The notes beneath the pieces were generated by a model. That model ran no database searches. It had not been told where the DNA came from and worked only from the letters and a program-made list of their open reading frames with translations. Of a stretch of 14,360 bases of DNA, positions 7,219 to 13,878 are shown in pieces; the stretch's first letter is position 1; each line of letters begins with the position of its first letter. A program made the translations under genes and the position numbers. The DNA lies in NCBI GenBank assembly GCA_009924885.1, contig RFQS01000029.1, positions 1 to 14,360 of the forward strand, written 5' to 3'. This DNA is from Pseudomonadota bacterium. GTDB lineage: Bacteria > Cyanobacteriota > Vampirovibrionia > LMEP-6097.

Positions 7219-9814
7219 TTCCTCTCTTTAATAAAAGTAAATAGTTTAAAGCCGTCTCTAATTTTCTTAGCTTCAGTAGACTTTCTTTTTGCTTTAGTAA
7301 ATCTATTCGGCACTCTTCTTGAGTCTCAAAACACTCAAATAAGGAGTTTCTAAATTCAAGCCATTCTTTATTCTCTTTAAGTTCTGTGTTAAGTTCCTCC
7401 ATCCGTGCAGTAGAGTAAATCAAACGAGGAAAACTATATGAACTTCCTTTATTAATAAGCTCTCGCAGGTATATCAAAATCTGATAGACGTATGCGGAGG
7501 ATAAATTAAAAGACTCTAAAAGCTTTTTCTGTAGAAGAATATTTTCCCAATCATCCCAGTGAAAAGTGTGTGAAGGAGAGTCTTTTCTAAAAATACCATC
7601 ATCAAAGAATATACTTAAAGAATTTTTCCCATCATTAGATTTAGCTGCCTTCTCTGCTAAGCCAGCAGCTTCTGCCATACGATAGAGAGGAAATTTAGGT
7701 GCATGAATAGAAATACCAGCTGAAATATTAATCGCACCTAATGTGTATTCTTTTAATTTAGTATTAATCCGAAAAGCAGCGTCTATAACCTTATCCCATG
7801 CCCCGACAAGAAAAAGATCATCACCGCCAGCATAAACCACTGTAACTGATTTATTTAAGCCAGAATCTTCTAGAAGATCATCTAGATATAAAGTGAAAAA
7901 TCTCCCAAGATTTCGACTCAGAGACGTATCTCTAGAGATGCCAAAGCCAAACCCTGAATCAGATTTAAATACTTTACCTAAATTATCGACATCAGCTCTT
8001 AAAACTCCTATTCTTTTAACGCCCTTAGCTAAATAAGCTAAATCCGTAAAATCACAGACAGAACCATTTTTCTTAGCTATTGATATAGAAGTGTATATCT
8101 TAGGAGCTATCTCTTCATCAAAATCATGAATTACAAAAGAGTTTTCAGTTTTCTGCTTGGATTTAATTAAACTTAAAGAAGTCACAGAAAGGTTTTCGTG
8201 AATTTTTGGAAACAATCCAGAGTTATGCTTTTCAAAATTCAGATAAAAATTTTCTGCTTTTGAAACCCATTCACCATAATCAATTAAGGACTCACATTCA
8301 TTACATACCTGAACATCGAAATCACCCTTAGTATATGAGACCAGCTTATCTGTTTCCTTGTGGCAGAATTTACACTCTTCATAATCATTAGCTTTCAGAG
8401 TAAATATTTCATCTAAATTATACTGAAATTTAGTGAGTTTCTTTCCTCCTATCATTTCTGAAATGCTTTTCCATGCAGTATTTAGAGGATGCTCTTCTGT
8501 CTCGGATTTACTAGAATTTATTTTCATCTGATTGCCAGATAATTCTGTATAACCAAAACTCACTGATAATTTACCATCGTGTAGTTTTAATAACCATGAA
8601 TTTAAGTTATTTTCTAAGCACTCTATATTTTCTTTAAAAGCAGAAATATTAGGAAGCAGTAAGGAAAAGCCTCCACCGCCTAAATATATCTGATTAACAC
8701 GCCCTAAATGAAATATATTTAAAATTTCATCTGCGATTTGCTGACATAAAAGTTCTAAATAAAAACTACGACCACGTAAGCCTTTTAAAGCTTGCTTGGA
8801 AGAAATATTATATATAAAATCTTGAATTCCCGAGATATCTGCCTTAAATAAAATATAAGCTTTTGTATCTCTAGAATAAACTTTTTCATCCTTACCGGAA
8901 CTAGATATCTTTGGCCATGGACTATTAAAGCTAGTATCAGCAGTATACAGTTTAATCCAGTCAGGGAAAGCTTCTGAGATATAAGCGAACATACAGGAAC
9001 CTATCGCAGCCGTTAGCTTTAAATGCTCATAAAGAGATACATCATTAGTGTGTTCTTTGTAAGTATCTGGTGGTACGAACTGAAACAGCTCCTCTAAATG
9101 ACGTGAAACTTGATTCAAATCATTAGTATCAAAGCTTTTTCTTACTATGAGAGACTTACATAATTTTTCAATTTTTTTAGTAATTTTCTTATACTGAAGC
9201 TTAGTATCATTCTCAACATTTTTTTTATTAGTCGGATAAGGATAAGGATCTAAACCCTGCTCGCCATCTCTCTTTAACCAAAGATCATAGAAAGAATCAT
9301 CGTCTTTAACAGATTTAACGGATGATCCACCCTGAGTGAATTTTGAGAAGTAAGTGAAAATACTCTGTAAACGCCTATTATTATCCCATTTATCTTTTGT
9401 TTTAGATCCCACGTCACATTCATCTAGCCGTTTATCCTCATCATAAAGAAAAGGAGCTGTACTGCGGTCATGGGCAGAAGCTAAGTTATCAGCTTCATAA
9501 GCTATCCACGCTATATAACTATCAGCATTATTAGGACCTTCCTTTGCATGATGATATCGAATAGAATCTAAGACGGCTTTCCAAGAAAAAGTATTTAACG
9601 AAATTGATAAAGTTTTAGCTAGTTCTAAAATAAACTCTTGTCCAAAGCGCTGATGATTTTTCAGAAAAGGATTGTTATCAGCTCTTTGAATGGGCTTGCC
9701 GATATCATGTAAAATACAGCCTAAAGCTACTGTTGCTAGCTCTTCTTGCAAATAGGTTAAGTTTACTTGATTCATTTTCAACATTGAATTTTCATGTTCA
9801 CTAGCACTCAACAT
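7205..9814 (-). CDS. cas10: Type III-A CRISPR large subunit Cas10/Csm1 with HD and GGDD motifs
   Basis: This is the 869-residue signature protein of the Csm complex. The N-terminal HD domain holds HDIGK (36-40) with further histidines (YHH, 87-89; H115) and would cut single-stranded DNA. The first Palm-like domain begins near FKADISGIQDFIYNI (323-337) and has a degenerate GGGGF (379-383). Two CxxC pairs (C481/C484, C504/C507) form the zinc finger. The second Palm domain has RADVDNLGKVF (606-616) and the intact catalytic GGDD (663-666) that makes cyclic oligoadenylates from ATP. All active-site motifs are present. It is the first gene of the operon and its stop overlaps csm2. The ATG at 9814 has no clear Shine-Dalgarno site; internal ATGs at residues 11 and 14 are alternative starts. 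The upstream region is shared with the divergent WYL regulator. The effector answering its second messenger is not seen in the window. Confidence 0.96.
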   Translation of the reverse strand: MLSASEHENSMLKMNQVNLTYLQEELATVALGCILHDIGKPIQRADNNPFLKNHQRFGQEFILELAKTLSISLNTFSWKAVLDSIRYHHAKEGPNNADSYIAWIAYEADNLASAHDRSTAPFLYDEDKRLDECDVGSKTKDKWDNNRRLQSIFTYFSKFTQGGSSVKSVKDDDSFYDLWLKRDGEQGLDPYPYPTNKKNVENDTKLQYKKITKKIEKLCKSLIVRKSFDTNDLNQVSRHLEELFQFVPPDTYKEHTNDVSLYEHLKLTAAIGSCMFAYISEAFPDWIKLYTADTSFNSPWPKISSSGKDEKVYSRDTKAYILFKADISGIQDFIYNISSKQALKGLRGRSFYLELLCQQIADEILNIFHLGRVNQIYLGGGGFSLLLPNISAFKENIECLENNLNSWLLKLHDGKLSVSFGYTELSGNQMKINSSKSETEEHPLNTAWKSISEMIGGKKLTKFQYNLDEIFTLKANDYEECKFCHKETDKLVSYTKGDFDVQVCNECESLIDYGEWVSKAENFYLNFEKHNSGLFPKIHENLSVTSLSLIKSKQKTENSFVIHDFDEEIAPKIYTSISIAKKNGSVCDFTDLAYLAKGVKRIGVLRADVDNLGKVFKSDSGFGFGISRDTSLSRNLGRFFTLYLDDLLEDSGLNKSVTVVYAGGDDLFLVGAWDKVIDAAFRINTKLKEYTLGAINISAGISIHAPKFPLYRMAEAAGLAEKAAKSNDGKNSLSIFFDDGIFRKDSPSHTFHWDDWENILLQKKLLESFNLSSAYVYQILIYLRELINKGSSYSFPRLIYSTARMEELNTELKENKEWLEFRNSLFECFETQEECRIDLLKQKESLLKLRKLETALNYLLLLKRGNDDE

Positions 9815-9850
9815 ACCTAAAATAAAGTTTTGCAGTATATCTTGACTTAC

Positions 9851-9856
9851 ATTATA
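9851..9856 (-). promoter_or_regulatory. Possible -10 box of the csm operon (TATAAT)
   Basis: TATAAT on the minus strand lies 36 bases before the cas10 ATG, with a weak -35 candidate (AGGACT) 17 bp upstream. An alternative -10, TATACT (9834-9839, minus strand), lies 19 bases before the ATG. The choice between them cannot be made from sequence. Both lie in the 90-bp region shared with the divergent WYL gene. Confidence 0.3.
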
Positions 9857-9877
9857 AACACTAAGAAAGAAATAGTC

Positions 9878-9894
9878 CTATCATTTTTTGATAG
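9878..9894. promoter_or_regulatory. Palindrome CTATCA-N5-TGATAG, candidate operator of the WYL regulator
   Basis: A perfect 6-bp inverted repeat with a five-T spacer overlaps the extended -10 box of the WYL gene. A third half-site, TGATAG, occurs at 9916-9921 inside the start of the gene. Placement over the promoter suggests autoregulation, and it may affect the divergent cas operon. It could also fold as a small hairpin, but the short AT-rich stem makes a terminator unlikely. Confidence 0.4.
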
Positions 9895-9897
9895 AAT
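9889..9897 (+). promoter_or_regulatory. Predicted extended -10 (TGATAGAAT) of the WYL regulator gene
   Basis: TGATAGAAT fits the TGnTANAAT extended -10 pattern and ends 7 bases before the ATG at 9905, so the mRNA would be leaderless. This supports the ATG start over a TTG start at 9830. The TG half overlaps the candidate operator palindrome. Confidence 0.45.
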
Positions 9898-9904
9898 TTG
9901 TAAA

Positions 9905-10867
9905 ATGGAGCTGAATGATAGGAAGCATAAGAAAATAAATAAAGATATACGCCAGAAAGCATTTATTGAAGCACTTTTAGAAGGGGCAAAAACAATAACT
10001 GATTTAGAGGAAGCAGTAGCTGGGAAATTAGAACTGGATTCATTAATTCCAGAAGCTACTAGGAATAGAGACATTAGGGATCTTAGAGAACAAGGCTTTC
10101 AGATAGATCTTGTGTATAAAAAATCTCATGAGCCAGAATATGTTTTAAAACGAACTAAGATAGACCTAGAATGTTATAGTGAAAACATTGTTGTCATATT
10201 GCAGTTATTAAAGCTTGGTATCGATCTAGGTCTCTTAATAGACGAAAATATAGAAAAGAAAATTATTGAATTTTCTAGATTACTGAAAAAAAACATTTCA
10301 CGCTTACGCATAGAAGGTCTAAGAAAGACTCTTAGTTTAAATAGGGTAGACTTAAAGCTTATAAATAAAGCGATAGAGAAAAAATGTGCTATTAACTTTA
10401 AAATTCAACAGCCGTCACACTCTAAAGTGAAATCCATAACGGGCTTTCCACAAGAAATATTTATTCAGGATAAATACCTTTATTTATCTGTTAAACGTTT
10501 CATAGATAAGAGTCATGAATATGAATGGCGAGAATATCGGCTAGATAGATTAGTACCAATAGAAAAATCTCAGCATATAGAAATTAATTATAAAAATCTA
10601 GATCCCTGTCCTCATGAGAAACATCAACCTGTCTATGTGAAAATAATGGTCTTTTCTCCATTGACTAATTTTTTTGAGGCTGAAATGTATGGATTGAAAA
10701 AATTAGATTCGCATAAAGAATATGATATTTATGAAGGGAATATTCATAAACCGCCTTTTCGCATAATGAAGGACTTTCTAAGCTTTCTGCCTCATATTAA
10801 AATTATAGGAAATAAAGATCTTGCAGAAGAGTTTGATTCTATATTAAAACGAAGCATTAAACCTTGA
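9905..10867 (+). CDS. WYL-domain winged-helix transcriptional regulator
   Basis: Counted from the ATG, the 320-residue protein begins with a basic winged helix-turn-helix region (about residues 10-80, with KDIRQKAFIEALLEGAKTIT and the basic TRNRDIRDLREQG). A helical linker follows, then a WYL domain at about 155-222, including YLYLSVKR (191-198) and REYRLDRLVPIE (209-220). WYL domains bind ligands, proposed to include nucleic acid or nucleotides, and WYL proteins are known regulators next to CRISPR loci (for example sll7009 in Synechocystis). The gene is divergent from cas10 and shares a 90-bp intergenic region with it, so control of the csm operon is the simplest reading. Its stop is 7 bases from that of the convergent leuS. 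A TTG at 9830 would add 25 residues, but the predicted promoter and operator lie after it. Domain assignment is good; the regulatory target is inferred. Confidence 0.82.
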   Translation: MELNDRKHKKINKDIRQKAFIEALLEGAKTITDLEEAVAGKLELDSLIPEATRNRDIRDLREQGFQIDLVYKKSHEPEYVLKRTKIDLECYSENIVVILQLLKLGIDLGLLIDENIEKKIIEFSRLLKKNISRLRIEGLRKTLSLNRVDLKLINKAIEKKCAINFKIQQPSHSKVKSITGFPQEIFIQDKYLYLSVKRFIDKSHEYEWREYRLDRLVPIEKSQHIEINYKNLDPCPHEKHQPVYVKIMVFSPLTNFFEAEMYGLKKLDSHKEYDIYEGNIHKPPFRIMKDFLSFLPHIKIIGNKDLAEEFDSILKRSIKP

Positions 10868-10874
10868 TAAATCC

Positions 10875-13511
10875 TCACACCACCACATTAACGAGCTTAT
10901 CTGCCACCACTATAACCTTACGAACAGCAGCCCCATCTATCTTCTTAACCATCTTTTCATCAGCAAGAGCAAGTTTCTCTAACTCCTCATTCGATAAACC
11001 TTTAGCTACTTCTATCGCCGTAATTTTTTTACCCTTAATCTGTAAAACTAAAGTGCAGGTATTTTTTTCGATATAAGCATCGTTAAACTTAGGCCATGAG
11101 AGCAAATGCACTGAATTGTTAAGATCAGCTTCACTTAAATTAAACAGTGAATGATAAAGCTCTTCTGCTAAATGCGGCGTAAAAGGAGCTAGTGTTTTAG
11201 TGAAGTCGACTAAAACATGGGCTAGAACCTGCTTGTCTTCGTCGCTGTAAGTTTCTTTGTTCAGTATATATTTATACATGCTGTTAATAAACTCAGACAT
11301 TCTCGCTATCGCCGTGTTAAAACCAAAGTTTTCAGGTGATAAATCATTAGTTATAGCTTTAAGCGCTGAGTGAAAGGCTCTTAAAATTATTTGATTATCT
11401 TCTGTAAGCGAACTGAATTCTAAGTTAAGCGGGAAGCTATTTTCTTTAGATAAATCTCCAGCCTTATTAAGTACCGATAATAATTTATCTTGGAATTCTG
11501 GAACCAGCTGCTGATAAAGTCTCCAGATTCGATTAATAAATCTATACTGTCCCTGCGCGCCATCTTCAGTCCACTCTACTTCGGCGGTTACTGGAGCAGC
11601 GAAGAGTATAAATAATCTAGCTGAATCTGCACCGTATTTATCGAAGAAGTCGGAAGTGCCTACTACATTACCTTTAGACTTAGACATCTTAACTATTTTC
11701 TGATCTTTTTCTGAATATTTAACTACCATGCCCTGAGACAGTAATCTGGTAAAAGGCTCTGAGAAATTATGCATACCACAGTCTCTAAGTGCTTTAGTAA
11801 AGAATCTAGCGTAAAGTAAGTGTAAAATAGCATGCTCTACACCGCCTACATACTGATCTACTGGAAAAGCCTTATCGTGAGCGAAAGGTAGCTCAGTATT
11901 ATGCGGATCGCAGTATCTTAAAAAATACCAACTGCTACAGATAAAAGTATCCATCGTGTCTGTCTCACGTTTAGCTGCTTTATTACAGATAGGACAAGGC
12001 ACTGTATTCCATTCGGTGTGACCTTTTAAAACAGCTGTGCCGTGTTTCGAAAAATCGAAATCTGTAGGTAGTTCTACAGGTAGATTATTTTCTGCTACTG
12101 GGACTATGCCGCAATCTTCACAGTGAACTAGTGGGATAGGTGTTCCCCAGTATCTTTGACGGCTGATAAGCCAGTCTCTAAGGCGGTAATTTATTTTCTC
12201 TTTGGCAAAGCCTCTTTCTGCTCCCCACTTCACTATATTTTTTTTAGCTTCACTAGAACTTAAGCCATTAAAGTCAGCACCATTATCGCTGTTTGCGCTG
12301 TTAATGAGTAGACCTACTTCTGTAAAAGCAGCTTTAGTTAAATCTAGTTCTGTTTTACTATCTGCATTAGGGCTAATAACCTGAATGATTTCTAAATCAT
12401 AAGCCTTCGCGAATTCCCAATCCCTCTGGTCATGAGCTGGTACAGCCATAACTGCACCTGTGCCGTAATCTGCTAAAGCATAGTCAGCTATCCATACTGG
12501 AATTTTTTTATCAGTATAAGGATTTATTACATAAGCACCAGTAAAGCAGCCCGTCTTTTTACGTCCTTCAGCTGTTCTTTCTATTTCAGTCTTTAGAGCT
12601 GTTTCTTTAATATAGTTTTCTATATCTGCCTTTCTTTCTTCTGTAGTAAGTTCTTTTACTAAAGCATGCTCTGGAGCTAAAACCATGTAAGTTACACCCA
12701 TAATAGTATCTGGGCGAGTGGTGTAAATGGATATAAGTTCAGTGCTTAATTTAGAGCTGTCTGAAATAGAACTTTTATCTATGGGGAAATCGATTAAGGC
12801 TCCAGAAGACTTGCCTATCCAGTTGCGTTGCATGGTCTTTACGTTATCTGGCCAGTGTTCTAGCTTATCTAAGTCATTTAGTAATTCTTCAGCATAATCA
12901 GTAATTTTTAAGAACCACTGGCGCATCATTTTTTTCTCGACGACTGTAGATGTATGTCTCCAGCACATGCCGTCTTCCACTTGCTCATTAGCTAAAACCG
13001 TGTTGCAGTCGGGACACCAGTTTACTGGGGCTTCTTTCTGGTAAGCTAAGCCTTTTTCGTAAAGCTTTAAAAAAATATACTGCGACCATCTGTAATAGTC
13101 GGGTCTACATGAAACGACTTCTCTATCCCAGTCATAGCTAGTTCCCATGCGTTTAAGCTGCTCATCACGCATATGTGCGATATTAGCTTCAGTCCAGATC
13201 TGTGGGTGTGAACCCTTTTCTATAGCAGCATTTTCGGCAGGTAAACCAAAGGCATCAAAACCCATAGGATTTAAAACATTAAATCCCTGCATGCACATAA
13301 ATCTAGAGATTACGTCTGAAATAGTGTAAACACGCATGTGTCCCATGTGCAGATTGCCACTTGGATATGGAAACATAACTAGCGAATAATAATTCGGCTT
13401 AGAGCTGCTTTCATTAAAACCATAAATACCACTCTCTTCCCAGAGCTTTTGCCATTTCTCCTCTAGGATTTTAGGTAAATATTGTTTCTCTTCTATATGC
13501 GTTTTCGACAT
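10875..13511 (-). CDS. leuS: Leucyl-tRNA synthetase
   Basis: This complete 878-residue class I synthetase charges tRNA-Leu with leucine in the cytosol. The HIGH-type motif is HMGH (55-58, in FPYPSGNLHMGHMR). The CP1 editing domain spans about 230-430 and retains TTRPDT (264-269) and GTGAVMAVPAHDQRD (350-364) with the conserved aspartate region, so mischarged tRNA should be hydrolysed. RDWLISRQRYWGTPIP (445-460) and KMSKS (608-612) complete the catalytic core, followed by the anticodon-binding domain and the C-terminal domain ending in VVADKLVNVVV. Cys pairs at 166/169 and 464/467 with 506/509 look like zinc-binding sites. The length is normal for bacteria. It is a housekeeping gene that bounds the cas region on the right. 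A TATAAT box lies 10 bases before the ATG with no Shine-Dalgarno site. Confidence 0.98.
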   Translation of the reverse strand: MSKTHIEEKQYLPKILEEKWQKLWEESGIYGFNESSSKPNYYSLVMFPYPSGNLHMGHMRVYTISDVISRFMCMQGFNVLNPMGFDAFGLPAENAAIEKGSHPQIWTEANIAHMRDEQLKRMGTSYDWDREVVSCRPDYYRWSQYIFLKLYEKGLAYQKEAPVNWCPDCNTVLANEQVEDGMCWRHTSTVVEKKMMRQWFLKITDYAEELLNDLDKLEHWPDNVKTMQRNWIGKSSGALIDFPIDKSSISDSSKLSTELISIYTTRPDTIMGVTYMVLAPEHALVKELTTEERKADIENYIKETALKTEIERTAEGRKKTGCFTGAYVINPYTDKKIPVWIADYALADYGTGAVMAVPAHDQRDWEFAKAYDLEIIQVISPNADSKTELDLTKAAFTEVGLLINSANSDNGADFNGLSSSEAKKNIVKWGAERGFAKEKINYRLRDWLISRQRYWGTPIPLVHCEDCGIVPVAENNLPVELPTDFDFSKHGTAVLKGHTEWNTVPCPICNKAAKRETDTMDTFICSSWYFLRYCDPHNTELPFAHDKAFPVDQYVGGVEHAILHLLYARFFTKALRDCGMHNFSEPFTRLLSQGMVVKYSEKDQKIVKMSKSKGNVVGTSDFFDKYGADSARLFILFAAPVTAEVEWTEDGAQGQYRFINRIWRLYQQLVPEFQDKLLSVLNKAGDLSKENSFPLNLEFSSLTEDNQIILRAFHSALKAITNDLSPENFGFNTAIARMSEFINSMYKYILNKETYSDEDKQVLAHVLVDFTKTLAPFTPHLAEELYHSLFNLSEADLNNSVHLLSWPKFNDAYIEKNTCTLVLQIKGKKITAIEVAKGLSNEELEKLALADEKMVKKIDGAAVRKVIVVADKLVNVVV

Positions 13512-13521
13512 GGGCTATTTT

Positions 13522-13527
13522 ATTATA
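13522..13527 (-). promoter_or_regulatory. Predicted -10 box of leuS (TATAAT)
   Basis: A perfect TATAAT on the minus strand ends 10 bases before the leuS ATG. The transcription start would fall about 3 bases before the ATG. The intervening bases contain no Shine-Dalgarno motif. No convincing -35 box is seen. Confidence 0.5.
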
Positions 13528-13825
13528 GCTGAGACGGGTATACAACTCCATTCTCGGATTTTTGCATTAGTCTAATTCTTGTTATTCCTGCAATTCTGTG
13601 TTTCAATTATGCTTATGGGATTCTAGAGGATCTTGATAAAAGAGAAGGTGGGAGTAAGTGTTAGGGATTATTTTTGAACAAGATTGGCGCCTAATTTTTG
13701 TGTTGTCTACCCCTTTTCAATTTTTTCTAGTGATGATTTATTTTATGAACTATCGCATCAAAAAAAACAAGGTAGATTAGACCCCTCTCGTTCTTTTTTA
13801 TATAACCTGTTTACTCATTGAGGCA
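13528..13825. other. Non-coding region between leuS and the CRISPR array
   Basis: About 300 AT-rich bases without a credible coding sequence. They hold a segment resembling a tracrRNA anti-repeat (13621-13642), a six-T run after a weak stem (13721-13726), and a possible plus-strand promoter (TAGACC, 17 bp, TATAAC ending near 13806) that would start transcription just before the perfect anti-repeat at 13826. The rest shows nothing I can name. By position it could serve as the leader or the trailer of the array. Confidence 0.5.
13621..13726 (+). ncRNA. Possible tracrRNA-like transcript (imperfect anti-repeat plus tail)
   Basis: Bases 13621-13629 (TTCTAGAGG) are the exact complement of repeat positions 13-21. 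After an internal loop, TTGATAAAA can pair partly with repeat positions 2-9 (UUUU pairing with AAAA, one G-U, one mismatch, two more pairs). This is the two-stem-with-bulge arrangement of a crRNA:tracrRNA duplex. Downstream, 13644-13652 may pair weakly with 13711-13718 before a T-run at 13721-13726. The 9-base core could be chance, no strong promoter is seen, and the classical nexus is not clear. Treat as a hypothesis. Confidence 0.22.
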
Positions 13826-13878
13826 TTCTAGAGGTGGTGTCAAAACGGTCTTAAACCGTTTTGACACCACCTCTAGAA
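13826..13878. repeat. Perfect 24-bp inverted repeat: anti-repeat (13826-13849) facing the first CRISPR repeat (13855-13878)
   Basis: The left arm is the exact reverse complement of bases 1-21 of repeat 1 plus the three bases before it (ACC). The loop is five bases (CTTAA). Repeat bases 22-36 have no counterpart on the left. A plus-strand RNA would read anti-repeat, loop, repeat and fold into a long perfect hairpin. It may be a tracrRNA-type anti-repeat, an inverted remnant of a repeat, or a structure that limits read-through between array and leuS. Confidence 0.85.

Noticed and set aside
9830..9904. TTG start adding 25 residues to the WYL regulator
   Set aside because: The extended -10 box and palindrome lie downstream of it, the extension is not needed for the helix-turn-helix region, and it would run into the cas10 promoter area.
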